From Amycolatopsis decaplanina DSM 44594 (GTDB lineage: Bacteria; Actinomycetota; Actinomycetes; Mycobacteriales; Pseudonocardiaceae), in contig NZ_AOHO01000020.1 in NCBI RefSeq assembly GCF_000342005.1, forward strand, positions 1-64,000: DNA of 64,000 nucleotides. Direction: 5' to 3'. Below are positions 1-8,464 of this stretch, piece after piece. The notes below the pieces were generated by a model. It worked only from the letters and a program-made list of their open reading frames with translations. It was not told where the DNA came from and did no database searches. The number at the start of each line of letters is the position of its first letter. Within the stretch, counting starts at the first letter, position 1. Both the position numbers and the translations under genes were made by a program.

Positions 1-74
1 ACCCGGAGGCCCTCCCTCACACCAAGATCATCCGATCACGTGTCGCCCGTACCCAACCTCCATGGTCAGTACAA

Positions 75-242
75 CTAGGGCGTGTTTCATAAGCCAAGTT
101 CGCGGTCTTCGCGCCCAGGTGGTCCCTGACGACACGGGCGGATGCGGCCGAGTACGACCCGGTACGAGGCCGATCCGCCCGCACCGTCAGGGACCACCTG
201 GATCACGAAGCCCATCGAACAGACTTATGAAACACGCCCTAG
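75..242. mobile_element. MITE-like element with nested inverted repeats
   Basis: The ends are perfect 19-bp inverted repeats (ctagggcgtgtttcataag at 75-93, its complement at 224-242). A second perfect 17-bp inverted repeat lies inside at 115-131 and 185-201. The outermost four bases on each side are CTAG, which can be read as a target-site duplication as made by some IS5/IS4-type transposases. The element is about 168 bp and has no room for a transposase, so it looks like a non-autonomous MITE. Its right-hand CTAG contains the TAG stop codon of the minus-strand DUF1992 gene. The parent IS is not in the window. Seen: the repeats. Inferred: mobility and family. Confidence 0.75.
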
Positions 243-649
243 CGCGACCGGCCTTCACGCCACGAAGCGACGGTCTCCTCCACGTCCAGCGGCCGTGCCC
301 GCAGCACCGGACCGCCCGCCGGACGCCGGTGCTCGGCGCGGATCCGTTCGTTCAGGTCCTCGACGATCTCCCGTACCCGAGCCTCCCGGCGCACGCGGGC
401 CAGCGTGTCCGGCAGGTCGTCGAGTTCCTTCGCGATCGCTAGTGACGGCGGCAGCAGCGCCGAAACGTCGTGTCCCTCGGCGCGGACCTTGTTCACCACC
501 CAGGCGAGCGCCGTGTCCTTGCCGTCGGTCTTCGGCAGCGGTTTCCCCGAGCCGGGGAGGTCGTCGAACTCGCCCTTCGCCTCCGCGGCCCTGACCTGCC
601 TGTCCACCCAGGACTCGAACGACACGCCCGTCGGTTTGCGCTCGGTCAT
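239..649 (-). CDS. DUF1992 (DnaJ-C28-like) protein
   Basis: 136 aa. The N-terminal half (FESWVDRQVRAAEAKGEFDD, then LPGSGKPLP) matches the DUF1992 domain found in DnaJ subfamily C member 28 homologues. No J-domain HPD motif is present, so it is the stand-alone bacterial form of unknown role. The start ATG (649-647) overlaps the TGA of the upstream hydrolase gene by four bases, so the two are probably co-translated. The stop codon TAG lies inside the CTAG at the edge of the MITE-like element, so the insertion ends exactly at the gene's 3' end and appears not to disturb the reading frame. Confidence 0.85.
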   Translation of the reverse strand: MTERKPTGVSFESWVDRQVRAAEAKGEFDDLPGSGKPLPKTDGKDTALAWVVNKVRAEGHDVSALLPPSLAIAKELDDLPDTLARVRREARVREIVEDLNERIRAEHRRPAGGPVLRARPLDVEETVASWREGRSR

Positions 650-1569
650 GCTTCCAAGATACGGAAGAAGTCCAGCAGCGCGGCCGACGTGCGCTCCGGG
701 GCCTCCAGATGCGGGAAGTGCCCGATGCCGGGCCAGCGGTCGAGACGTGCGTCCGGCGCCCAGCGCCGCGACGCCGCCGCGGTGTCGGGCAGGACGCACC
801 GGTCCTCCTCGCCGTGCAGTTGCAATACACGGGGAGCGAAGCGGCCTCGCAGCGCTTCGCTGAACCGGCGTCCTTCGCCGCGGAACTGCGCACGGAACGC
901 CCATCGGTAGTACTCGAGCGCGCTGTGCGGCACTCCCGGCACGAGCATCGCCTGGCGGAACGCCCGCACGGTGTCGGCGAAGTCCGGAGTGTTCGTCCAC
1001 TGTGGACCGGACCAGCTGCGGAACAACTCCTCGACGGCGATCGCGTCATCCTTGACCAGCCATTTTTCCGGCGCCATCGGCACCTGGAAGCGGAACAGAT
1101 GTCCAGAAGCGCGCAGCTGTCCCGGCCGCCGGACGGCCCGGCGCAACGCCAGCGGATGCGCGCCGCCCAGCACGCTGACCGACGAGACCAGCCGCGGGTG
1201 CAGCGCGCCGACCGTCCACGCGAGCATGCCGCCCCAGGCATGTCCGACGAGATGGGCCTTGCGGGCGCCGAGCGACTTGATCAGCCCGCCGACGTCGCCC
1301 GCGAGGGTCCAGGCGTCGTAGCCGCGTGGGGGTTTGTCGGAGTCGCCGTAGCCGCGCAGATCGACCGCGACCGCGCGGAAACCGGCGTCGGCGAGCGCGG
1401 TCAGCTGGTGGTGCCAGGTCCACCAGAACTCGGCGAACCCGTGCAGCAGTAGGACCATCGGCCCTTCGCCGAGTTCGGCGACATGCAGCCGGATGCCGTT
1501 CGCGGAGACGTCACGATGGGTCCACGGACCGTCGATCCGGACGATCGACGGGTCCGGTGTCGCCTGCAC
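646..1569 (-). CDS. Alpha/beta hydrolase, epoxide-hydrolase-like (EphE type)
   Basis: 307 aa, normal length for the soluble epoxide hydrolase/haloalkane dehalogenase group. HGFAEFWWTW (about 43-52) is the oxyanion-hole loop, DLRGYGDSDKP follows, and GIGHFPHLE near residue 284 supplies the general-base histidine. The nucleophile elbow reads VGHAWGG (A at about 111), whereas active members have Asp in GHDWGG. By canonical rules the protein therefore lacks its nucleophile. It precedes the DUF1992 gene with a 4-bp overlap and follows the holin-like gene by 14 bp. Order and sequence suggest the EphE (Rv3670) lineage. Epoxide hydrolysis should not be assumed. Confidence 0.8.
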   Translation of the reverse strand: MQATPDPSIVRIDGPWTHRDVSANGIRLHVAELGEGPMVLLLHGFAEFWWTWHHQLTALADAGFRAVAVDLRGYGDSDKPPRGYDAWTLAGDVGGLIKSLGARKAHLVGHAWGGMLAWTVGALHPRLVSSVSVLGGAHPLALRRAVRRPGQLRASGHLFRFQVPMAPEKWLVKDDAIAVEELFRSWSGPQWTNTPDFADTVRAFRQAMLVPGVPHSALEYYRWAFRAQFRGEGRRFSEALRGRFAPRVLQLHGEEDRCVLPDTAAASRRWAPDARLDRWPGIGHFPHLEAPERTSAALLDFFRILEA

Positions 1570-1583
1570 CGACTCGAAGACCG

Positions 1584-2087
1584 TCAGTCGCGGTCCGCGG
1601 GCGTGTCGTCTTCGGCGCTGTGCCGCGGTTTGAACGCGGCGGCGGTGTCCTTGAAGCTGTTGATCGTGCGCTCCGGCGCCTTGATCTTCTTCACCTTGCG
1701 GTAGCCGAGGAAGCCCGCGACCGCCGTCGAGACGAGCATCAGCCCGAACACGATCAGGAACGCCGCCCAGCGCTGCAGGAACTCCGACAGCAGCTCGCCG
1801 AGGAAGAAAAAGAAGAAGAACGAGCTGTACAGCCCGATGACCAGCGCGACCAGGAAGAAGATGGCGCCTTTGAGGCCCTTCTTCGCTTCCGCGACGACCT
1901 CGGATTTGGCCAGCTCGACCTCGGCGCGGATCAGCGTCGAGACGTGCTGTGTGGCATCGCCGACGAGTTTCCCGAGGGACTGCTCGCTCGCTACCACGTC
2001 GTCATCGCTCGACAGGGGGAGGTAGGGCACGGCCCCCACGCCGTCGGGGCCGGTACGTTCGTGCTTGGGGCTGCTCACACCGGTCAT
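1584..2087 (-). CDS. Phage-holin-family (Holin-X) membrane protein
   Basis: 167 aa. A cytosolic N-terminus with an amphipathic stretch (about 40-75, SLGKLVGDATQHVSTLIRAE) is followed by two hydrophobic helices (about 75-98, including a run of six Phe, and 108-130) and a basic, charged tail. This is the architecture of the actinobacterial Holin-X family (PF07332; Rv3669-like). The family is chromosomal and its holin role is only a name. It sits just upstream of the EphE-like gene on the same strand, as in mycobacteria as I recall it. Start ATG at 2087-2085. No Shine-Dalgarno sequence stands out. Confidence 0.8.
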   Translation of the reverse strand: MTGVSSPKHERTGPDGVGAVPYLPLSSDDDVVASEQSLGKLVGDATQHVSTLIRAEVELAKSEVVAEAKKGLKGAIFFLVALVIGLYSSFFFFFFLGELLSEFLQRWAAFLIVFGLMLVSTAVAGFLGYRKVKKIKAPERTINSFKDTAAAFKPRHSAEDDTPADRD

Positions 2088-2138
2088 CGTGCCACGTGCC
2101 CCGATCCCGGGCGCGGCGGACCGGCAAGTGTCGCTTAC

Positions 2139-3338
2139 TCAATCCTCCCGCGCGTGCACGCGGTTGCGGTGGAACAGGAGGGCGGCACCCGCCAGAGAGG
2201 CGACGGCGGAAGCGATCAGCACCGCGGCCTTCGCCAGTTCGACGGCTTCCCCGTCGAGCGCGAGATCGGCGATCAGCAGGCTCACGGTGAACCCGACACC
2301 GCCGAGCATCGACAGCGCGCCGATGTCCCGCCAGCCCATGTCCCGGGGTTTCTCCGCGAGTTTGAACTTCACCGCGAGCAGGGCGGCGCCGAAGATCCCG
2401 ACCAGTTTCCCGCCGACCAGCCCGATCAGCACGGCCAGCGGCAGCGCCGTGGTGAACACCGCGCCGAGCGACTCGCCGTCCACCTTGATCCCGGCCGCGA
2501 ACAGCGCGAACAACGGCACCGCGACCGCGGCCGACCACGGCTGCAACCGGTGTTCGAGACGGATCGCGGGCGCGTGCTCCTCTCCCTCGTCGGCGCGGAC
2601 GCGGGTGAGCAGGCCGAGCGCGACGCCGGCGATGGTGGCGTGGATGCCGGCCGAGTGCACCGCCACCCAGGTGATCAAGGCCAGCGGCACGTAGATCCAA
2701 GCGCTGCGGACGCGACGGTGCTGCAGGTAGGCGTACAGCGCGAGAGCGACGACGGCGACGCCCGCGGCGACGAGGTCGAACTTCGCGGTGAACAGGATCG
2801 CGATGACGAGGATCGCGCCGAGGTCGTCGACCACCGCGAGCGAGAGCAGGAAGACCCTGGCGCTGCTCGGCAGGTTCGACGCGGTCAGGGCGAGGACGCC
2901 CAGAGCGAACGCGATGTCCGTGGCGACGGGGATGGCCCAGGCGCGTTCGATGCCCGGCGTTCCCCAGCCGACGGAAAGCGCGACCAGTGCCGGGACGATC
3001 ATGCCGCCGATCGCGGCGGCCACCGGCAGGATCGCCTGCTTGAACCGGGAGAGTTCACCGACCACGAGTTCGCGTTTGAGTTCGAGTCCCGCGACGAAGA
3101 AGAACAACGCGAGCAGGCCGTCCTTCGCCCAGTCGCCGATCGTCAGATTCAGGTGGAGGAATTCGGGGCCGAGCCGGAAATCGCGGATCGCGCGGTAAAT
3201 GTCGTCAAAGGGCGAATTCGCCCACAGGAGTGCGATCGCGGTGGCACCGAGCAGGATCAACCCGCCGGTGGTTTCCGTACGGAGATAGCGGGCGAAATCC
3301 GCGACGACGGCTTTCGCGGGGCGATTGGGGCCGGACAA
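2139..3338 (-). CDS. nhaA: Na+/H+ antiporter NhaA
   Basis: 399 aa from the chosen start. Family hallmarks are ETTGGLILLGATAIALLWAN near the N-terminus, GLLALFFFVAGLELKRE, IPVATDIAFALGVLAL and the paired aspartates in AVVDDLGAI that bind Na+ and protons. About 12 membrane segments are visible. The frame is open back to an ATG at 3488, but a TTG at 3338-3336 preceded by GGAGGA gives the usual family N-terminus (LSGPNRPAKAV) and avoids overlap with the promoter of the divergent peptide transporter. It exchanges external protons for internal Na+ in the plasma membrane, giving sodium and alkaline tolerance. Confidence 0.92.
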   Translation of the reverse strand: MSGPNRPAKAVVADFARYLRTETTGGLILLGATAIALLWANSPFDDIYRAIRDFRLGPEFLHLNLTIGDWAKDGLLALFFFVAGLELKRELVVGELSRFKQAILPVAAAIGGMIVPALVALSVGWGTPGIERAWAIPVATDIAFALGVLALTASNLPSSARVFLLSLAVVDDLGAILVIAILFTAKFDLVAAGVAVVALALYAYLQHRRVRSAWIYVPLALITWVAVHSAGIHATIAGVALGLLTRVRADEGEEHAPAIRLEHRLQPWSAAVAVPLFALFAAGIKVDGESLGAVFTTALPLAVLIGLVGGKLVGIFGAALLAVKFKLAEKPRDMGWRDIGALSMLGGVGFTVSLLIADLALDGEAVELAKAAVLIASAVASLAGAALLFHRNRVHARED

Positions 3339-3545
3339 GGCATCCTCCGGTTTTCGGCGACGACGAATACTGTTGCCGACCAGGCTTCCCGGCGCACCTT
3401 GACTCGATTTTAATGCCTGGAGCTGCGGAAATCTCGCGTTCATGACGGCTGCCACAAGATCATCCGGACGTCGGTGTCCCGTCCACATGGTGGGCTTCTA
3501 GCATGTCAACTGAAAACCGACAACGATGTCTTCGATAAGGACGGC

Positions 3546-5006
3546 ATGGTGAGTACCTCTACCGAGGTCCAGCAAGACACGAGGTTCTTCGGGCACCCAC
3601 GAGGGCTGGCGAACCTCTTCGGCGTCGAGATGTGGGAGCGTTTCTCGTACTACGGGATGCTCGGCATCCTCCCCATCTACCTCTACTACGAAGTCAGTCA
3701 GGGTGGCCTCGCGCTGCCGAAGGCCTCCGCGCTCGGCATCGTCGGCGCGTACGGCGGCATGGTCTACCTGTCGGCCGTGATCGGGGCCTGGGTCGCGGAC
3801 CGCGTGCTCGGCTCCGAACGGACGCTGTTCTACAGCGCGATCCTGATCATGATCGGCCACATCAGCCTCGCCGTGCTTCCGGGACTGGCGGGCATCGGCG
3901 TCGGTCTCGTGTGCGTGGCCGTCGGCAGTGGCGGGCTGAAGTCCAACGCCACGGCCATCGTCGGGACGCTGTACGCGGAAGGCGACGAGCGCCGCGACGG
4001 CGGTTTCACCATCTTCTACATGGGCGTGAACATCGGTGGCTTCGTCGGGCCGCTGCTGACCGGGCTCGCGCAGAGCGAGATCGGCTTCCACGTCGGCTTC
4101 GGGCTCGCCGCGTTCGGTATGGCGCTCGGCCTGACCCAGTACACGATCGGCCGCAAGAACCTCGGCGAGAAGGCGAGCGAGATCCCCAACCCGCTGCCCG
4201 CTTCGCGGCGCCCGATGGTCTTCGGCGGCACCGCGGTGGGCGTCGCGGCGATCGTGCTGCTCGTGGTCTTCGGCGTGATCAACCCGGGGAACCTGGTCGA
4301 CGTCGTCGTCTGGGCCGTCGCGGTCATCTCGGTGATCTACTTCGTCGTGATCATCGGCAGCAAGAAGATCACCCCCGACGAACGCAGCCGGGTGTACTCG
4401 TTCATCCCCATGTTCATCGCGAGCGCGGCGTTCTTCTCGCTGTACCAGCAGCAGTTCACCGTCGTCGCGGCCTACACCGACGAACGCCTGAACCGGACGA
4501 TCTTCGGCTGGGAGATGCCGGTGGCGTGGGTCAACTCGATCAACCCGGTGTTCATCATCCTGTTCGCGCCGGTGATCGCCGCGATCTGGACGAAACTCGG
4601 CTCGCGGCAGCCGTCGTCGCCGATCAAGTTCGTGCTCGGCACGGTCACCATGGGCGTGGCGTTCCTGCTGTTCCTCCCGATGGTCGGCAGCGGCAAGAAC
4701 GCCAGCCCGCTGCTCGCGCTGGCCGGCATCCTGTTCGTGTTCACCATGGCGGAACTGATGCTTTCGCCTGTCGGCCTCTCGCTGTCGACCAAACTCGCGC
4801 CGGAGGCGTTCCGGACGCAGATGGTGGCGCTGAACTTCCTGTCCATCTCGCTCGGTACGGCGATGTCCGGGAAGCTCGCCGAGTACTACACGGTGGACGA
4901 CGAAGCGCCGTACTTCAGCATCGTCGGCGGTGCGGCCATCGTGGTCGGTGTGGCGCTCCTGGTGGCGGCGCCGATGATCCGCAAGCTGATGAAGGGCGTC
5001 CACTAG
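3546..5006 (+). CDS. POT/PTR2 family proton-dependent peptide transporter
   Basis: 486 aa, typical for DtpT-like transporters. The diagnostic E-x-x-E-R-F-x-Y-Y-G motif is present (EMWERFSYYG, about 25-34), as are the second PTR2 signature region (FTIFYMGVNIGGFVGPLL) and about 12-14 hydrophobic segments. It imports di- and tripeptides with protons. ATG 3546 is preceded by AAGGA six bases upstream; the frame is open to 3474 but those codons have no ribosome binding site. Transcribed divergently from nhaA. A long hairpin follows the stop codon. Confidence 0.9.
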   Translation: MVSTSTEVQQDTRFFGHPRGLANLFGVEMWERFSYYGMLGILPIYLYYEVSQGGLALPKASALGIVGAYGGMVYLSAVIGAWVADRVLGSERTLFYSAILIMIGHISLAVLPGLAGIGVGLVCVAVGSGGLKSNATAIVGTLYAEGDERRDGGFTIFYMGVNIGGFVGPLLTGLAQSEIGFHVGFGLAAFGMALGLTQYTIGRKNLGEKASEIPNPLPASRRPMVFGGTAVGVAAIVLLVVFGVINPGNLVDVVVWAVAVISVIYFVVIIGSKKITPDERSRVYSFIPMFIASAAFFSLYQQQFTVVAAYTDERLNRTIFGWEMPVAWVNSINPVFIILFAPVIAAIWTKLGSRQPSSPIKFVLGTVTMGVAFLLFLPMVGSGKNASPLLALAGILFVFTMAELMLSPVGLSLSTKLAPEAFRTQMVALNFLSISLGTAMSGKLAEYYTVDDEAPYFSIVGGAAIVVGVALLVAAPMIRKLMKGVH

Positions 5007-5048
5007 ACGCTCTTCTTCCCGCGCCGACGGGTGACCCCCGGAGGTGCT

Positions 5049-5143
5049 GAAAGGGCCCTTCACCGCTCCATCCATGCCCCGCCGCCGCCCTCAACGGAGG
5101 CGCTGCGCGCCCGGCCTGGATTCCAGCGGTGAAGGGCCCTTTC
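5049..5143. terminator. Long inverted repeat between convergent genes
   Basis: Perfect 19-bp arms (5049-5067, gaaagggcccttcaccgct, and 5125-5143) are separated by a 57-base loop, in the gap between the convergent peptide transporter and VIT genes. There is no U-tract, so it would be a bidirectional, intrinsic-like hairpin of the GC-rich actinobacterial kind. The arm word recurs at about 56494-56534. Confidence 0.6.
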
Positions 5144-5177
5144 GCTGCGTCAGACGCGGGGAAAGTCCCCTTCGGCC

Positions 5178-5897
5178 CTACGCGACGCTCGTCCCGAACA
5201 GCACGCCGACGTAGTAGGTCACCAGCATGGTCAGTGCGCCGACACCGACGTTCCGCGCGATCGCGCGGCCGACGCGGGCATCACCGAGTTTCGCGCTGAT
5301 GAACCCGGTCAGCGCCAGCCCGACCACGACCGCCGACGCGCACGCCCAGACCCGCGCCGAGGTCGACGTCCACACGATCGACAGCAGCGGCAGCAGCGCG
5401 CCGACGGTGAACGCCACCAGTGAGGCCCACGCCGCCTGCCACGGACTGGTCAGATTGTCCGGATCGATACCAAGTTCGGCCTCGGCGTGCGCCTGCAGCG
5501 CGTCCTTTTCGGTCAGTTCGCGGGCGACCTGTGCGGCGAGTTCCGGGGAAAGGCCCTTCTCCTCGTAGATTTCCGCGAGTTCCCGTTCTTCGGCTTCCGG
5601 CATCTCCTTCAGTTCGCGCTTTTCCAGGCGCAACTGTGCGCGTTCGGTGTCGCGCTGCGTGCTCACGGAGACGTATTCGCCGCCCGCCATCGAAAGCGCG
5701 CCTGCGACGAGGCCCGCGATTCCCGCGGTGGCGATCGCGGTGGAGTCGGTGGTCGCACCCGCGACGCCGACCACGATGCCCGCCACCGACACGATCCCGT
5801 CGTTCGCGCCGAGTACCCCGGCGCGCAGCCAGTTCAGTTTGCCGCCCAGATCCGCGTGCGGTTCGTGGGGATGTCCGGTCGATACCGTCTCGGTCAC
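5178..5897 (-). CDS. VIT1/CCC1-family Fe/Mn transporter
   Basis: 239 aa. KLNWLRAGVLGANDGIVSVAGIVVGVAGA is the first-helix signature of the VIT/CCC1 family. GLVAGALSMAGGEYVSVSTQ holds the conserved Gly/Met-rich second helix, and a charged cytosolic insert (about 85-145) separates it from three C-terminal helices. Members move Fe2+ or Mn2+ out of the cytosol. The frame extends to 5963, but the extra codons are read from a hairpin arm, so the GTG at 5897-5895 is preferred. A weak purine stretch precedes it. Convergent with the peptide transporter. Confidence 0.87.
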   Translation of the reverse strand: MTETVSTGHPHEPHADLGGKLNWLRAGVLGANDGIVSVAGIVVGVAGATTDSTAIATAGIAGLVAGALSMAGGEYVSVSTQRDTERAQLRLEKRELKEMPEAEERELAEIYEEKGLSPELAAQVARELTEKDALQAHAEAELGIDPDNLTSPWQAAWASLVAFTVGALLPLLSIVWTSTSARVWACASAVVVGLALTGFISAKLGDARVGRAIARNVGVGALTMLVTYYVGVLFGTSVA

Positions 5898-5923
5898 CGT
5901 TTCAGTGAAACACAAACCTAAGT

Positions 5924-5971
5924 CCTCGTGAGTGGTAAAGACGGTTCTAACCGCCTTTACCACTCACGAGG
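5924..5971. terminator. Hairpin, CTCGTGAGTGGTAA word
   Basis: Two 23-bp arms (5924-5946 and 5949-5971) with one mismatch and a 2-base loop. The hairpin lies nine bases after the DUF2848 stop codon and just before the VIT start. The arm differs by one base from that of the hairpin at 44420-44465, 38 kb away. Likely a terminator for the DUF2848 transcript. Confidence 0.65.
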
Positions 5972-5980
5972 CGAACTGCT

Positions 5981-6661
5981 TCAGCCGATCGGTTCGGGCA
6001 GCCGCCGCACGGTGTAGGCGAGTTCGATCGTCTCGCCGGTCGCCGGGTCGCCCAGTTCCACGCGCCAGGAATCGGCGAACTGGTCGACGCCGTGCACCAT
6101 CGGGATCGTCCCCGAGATCAGCACGGTGCCCGGAGCGTGCAGGCCGCGCTCGCGCAGTACGTCCAGCCAGTACGACGGCGGCAGCAGCTCCGCGAGTTTT
6201 CCTTGCTGGATCAGGGTTTCGCCGGCCCAGGCGGACAGCGTGAGGTCGTCGAGCCGATCCTGGACGTCGACGAGACGCCAGGCCTTGGCGGCGAGGACGT
6301 CGGGACCGGCGTTCTTGCTCCACGCGACGCCGTGCGCTTCGAGCGCGCGGTCGGTGTGGTCGCAGGCGGCGGTCAGGAGGACGTCCTCCGGCGCGGGGCC
6401 GGTGATGACGATGGCCCATTCGGCCTCGCCGGAGGTCCGCTCGTGCTGCACCGGGACCTCGTCGGTCTGGCTCGCCAGGTACGGCGCGACCGGATAGAGC
6501 GCCGGGATCACCGAAGGCGCGGGGACGCCGAGTTCGGCCAGTTCGGCCACGTGGGCGGCGACGTCCTCCTGGCTGCGACCGGCGTATCCGGCGTTCAGCA
6601 GCGTGCGGACCTCGGTCCGCCGCTCCTGGCCGTCGGGAAGGGTGAAACGCAGCTCAGGCAT
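5981..6661 (-). CDS. DUF2848 family protein
   Basis: 226 aa. Whole-length resemblance to DUF2848, a family related to fumarylacetoacetate-hydrolase-fold enzymes. Seen here are FTLPDGQERRTEVRTLLNAG at the N-terminus, EWAIVITGPAPEDVLLTAAC in the middle and LISGTIPMVHG near the C-terminus. No experimental function is known to me. The ATG at 6661-6659 has GGAGG five bases upstream. Divergent from an MHS-type transporter with a GntR-like operator between the two, which suggests a small catabolic unit controlled by a regulator outside the window. Confidence 0.75.
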   Translation of the reverse strand: MPELRFTLPDGQERRTEVRTLLNAGYAGRSQEDVAAHVAELAELGVPAPSVIPALYPVAPYLASQTDEVPVQHERTSGEAEWAIVITGPAPEDVLLTAACDHTDRALEAHGVAWSKNAGPDVLAAKAWRLVDVQDRLDDLTLSAWAGETLIQQGKLAELLPPSYWLDVLRERGLHAPGTVLISGTIPMVHGVDQFADSWRVELGDPATGETIELAYTVRRLPEPIG

Positions 6662-6693
6662 CGGTCCTCCGAGATTGGGGGTTGCGCATACAG

Positions 6694-6705
6694 CTTGTAT
6701 ACAAG
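6694..6705. promoter_or_regulatory. Perfect palindrome cttgtatacaag, GntR-type operator
   Basis: A 12-bp perfect palindrome of the TTGTATACAA kind bound by FCD-class GntR repressors, midway between the divergent DUF2848 and MHS genes. A TATACT hexamer on the minus strand lies beside it. No GntR gene is in the window, so the regulator would act from elsewhere. Confidence 0.6.
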
Positions 6706-6769
6706 GAGTATATCCGCAATTCAACCCCTCCCGGCGGGGTTGCGGACCAGCTACGGACGGGATGTGGAC

Positions 6770-8074
6770 ATGACCTCACCAGCCGGTGACCGGCGCTCGC
6801 TGCACAAGGCCTTCGCGGCCAGCCTCTCGGGAACAGCGCTCGAGTGGTACGACTTCGCGGCCTACTCGGTGGCGGCCGCGACGATCTTCGGGCACCTCTT
6901 CTTTCCCTCGGAAGACCAGCTCGCGAGCACGATGGCGGCGTTCTCCACGTACGCCGTCGGCTACCTGGCGCGGCCGCTCGGCGGGTTCCTGTTCGGCCGC
7001 CTCGGCGACGTGCTCGGCCGCAAGCGCATCCTGGTCATGACGCTCGTGCTCACCGGGGTGGCGACGTTCCTCATCGGTGTCCTGCCCACGTACGAGACCA
7101 TCGGCGGCTTCGCGGCGGTGCTGCTCGTGGCGCTGCGATTCGCGCAGGGTGTCGGCATCGGCGGCGAATGGGGTGGCGCCGTCCTGTTGTCGAGTGAGTT
7201 CGGCGATCCGGGCAAACGCGGTTTCTGGGCGTCGGCCGCGCAGATCGGCCCGCCCGCGGGCAACCTGCTCGCCAACGGTGTCCTCGCCGTCCTGGCCGCG
7301 CTGCTCACCGAGGACCAGTTCAACAGCTGGGGCTGGCGGATCGCGTTCCTGCTTTCGGGCGCGCTGGTCGGTTTCGGTCTGTGGATCCGGCTCAAGCTGG
7401 AAGAGACACCGGTCTTCAAGCAGATCCAGGAGCGCGGCGAACGTCCGTCGGCGCCGATCTCCGAGGTCTTCCGCACCGAACGCCGCGCGCTGGCCGCGGC
7501 CGTGCTGATCCGCGTCTGCCCGGACGTGCTGTACGCGCTGTTCACCGTCTTCGTCCTCACCTACGTCACCACGCACACCGACCTCTCGCGCGGCGCCGGG
7601 CTGGCCGCGGTGATGATCGGTTCGGCGTTCCAGCTGGTGCTGATGCCGGCGTTCGGCGCGCTTTCGGACCGCGTCTCGCGGCGCAAGATGTACCTGGTCG
7701 CGACCATCGCCGCCGGGATCTGGCCGTTCGTGTTCTTCCCGATGGTCAGCGGCGGTTCGTTCGTCATGCTGGTGACCGGCATCGTGCTCGCGCTCGTCAT
7801 CCACGCCGCGCTCTACGGGCCGCAGGCCGCGCTCGTCACCGAGCAGTTCTCGCCGCGCCTGCGCTACACCGGCAGCTCGCTGGCGTACACCCTCGCCGGT
7901 GTCATCGGCGGGGCGCCCGCGCCGTTGCTGCTGACGGCGTTGCTCGCCGGCTACGGCACCTGGGTCGCGATCGGCGTCTACCTGCTCGCGACCGCGGTGG
8001 TGACCATCATCGGTGTCGTGCTCGCCCGCGACCCGGACCGCGAGGAGGCGGCGGCCATGGAGCCCGTGCGATGA
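6770..8074 (+). CDS. MHS-type MFS transporter
   Basis: 434 aa, 12 membrane segments. GTALEWYDFAAYSVAAATIF, GRLGDVLGRKR and GVGIGGEWGGAVLLSSE are signatures of the metabolite:H+ symporter group (KgtP/ProP/ShiA-like). Substrates are organic acids or betaines; the exact one cannot be read from sequence. ATG 6770 is used; an in-frame GTG two codons earlier is possible. Its stop overlaps the cupin start by four bases (ATGA), so the pair is translationally coupled. Probably co-regulated with DUF2848 through the palindrome upstream. Confidence 0.85.
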   Translation: MTSPAGDRRSLHKAFAASLSGTALEWYDFAAYSVAAATIFGHLFFPSEDQLASTMAAFSTYAVGYLARPLGGFLFGRLGDVLGRKRILVMTLVLTGVATFLIGVLPTYETIGGFAAVLLVALRFAQGVGIGGEWGGAVLLSSEFGDPGKRGFWASAAQIGPPAGNLLANGVLAVLAALLTEDQFNSWGWRIAFLLSGALVGFGLWIRLKLEETPVFKQIQERGERPSAPISEVFRTERRALAAAVLIRVCPDVLYALFTVFVLTYVTTHTDLSRGAGLAAVMIGSAFQLVLMPAFGALSDRVSRRKMYLVATIAAGIWPFVFFPMVSGGSFVMLVTGIVLALVIHAALYGPQAALVTEQFSPRLRYTGSSLAYTLAGVIGGAPAPLLLTALLAGYGTWVAIGVYLLATAVVTIIGVVLARDPDREEAAAMEPVR

Positions 8075-8406
8075 CCTGGACGGCGATGTCCACAGTGGAG
8101 GGTCTGCCGCTGATCGGCGGGCAGGGCCGGTTCAGGACGCTCGCCACGGCGGAAGGCGGACTGGCGTACGAGATCTTCTATCCGGCGGGCGTCGCTTCTC
8201 CCGTGCACGGCCACGATCACGACAGCATCGTGTACCTGATTTCGGGTTCGCTGCGCGGCACACTCGACGGCCGGGAAGTGTCGCTGGAGGCGGGCGGCAC
8301 GATCGTCCATCCCCGCGGTGTCCCGCACAGTGTCGAGGCCATTGTGGACAGTCAGTGGGTCGAGTTCAAGACGCCGCTGCCCGCGCGGCCGCCGATCGGC
8401 GGGTGA
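8071..8406 (+). CDS. Small cupin-domain protein
   Basis: 111 aa. A single cupin_2 barrel with PVHGHDHDSIVYLISGSLRG as motif 1 and GGTIVHPRGVPHSVEA as motif 2; the histidines fit a metal site. Single cupins next to transporters often serve as small isomerases or dioxygenases, but no specific function can be given. ATG 8071 overlaps the transporter stop; ATG 8086 is an alternative start. Confidence 0.78.
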   Translation: MTWTAMSTVEGLPLIGGQGRFRTLATAEGGLAYEIFYPAGVASPVHGHDHDSIVYLISGSLRGTLDGREVSLEAGGTIVHPRGVPHSVEAIVDSQWVEFKTPLPARPPIGG

Positions 8407-8412
8407 AAAGAA

Positions 8413-8451
8413 ACCGGGGCGGACACTGAAGGTTCCAGCGTCCGCCCCGGT
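8413..8451. terminator. Bidirectional terminator hairpin
   Basis: A perfect 12-bp GC-rich stem (accggggcggac / gtccgccccggt) lies between the convergent cupin gene and the AT-hook-like gene, seven bases after the cupin stop. Confidence 0.7.
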
Positions 8452-8464
8452 CGGGAGGAAAGTC

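Noticed and set aside
1326-3413. 695-codon plus-strand open frame
   Set aside because: Runs opposite the hydrolase, holin-like and nhaA genes; composition is Arg/Asp/Glu-rich as expected for an antisense shadow in GC-rich DNA, with no domain.
5898-5963. Upstream extension of the VIT gene
   Set aside because: The extra codons come from the hairpin arm at 5924-5971 and the family does not have them.
8337-8355. Further DnaA boxes such as TGTGGACAG in the cupin gene
   Set aside because: One mismatch, inside a coding region, and TGTCCAC-like words are common codon contexts here.
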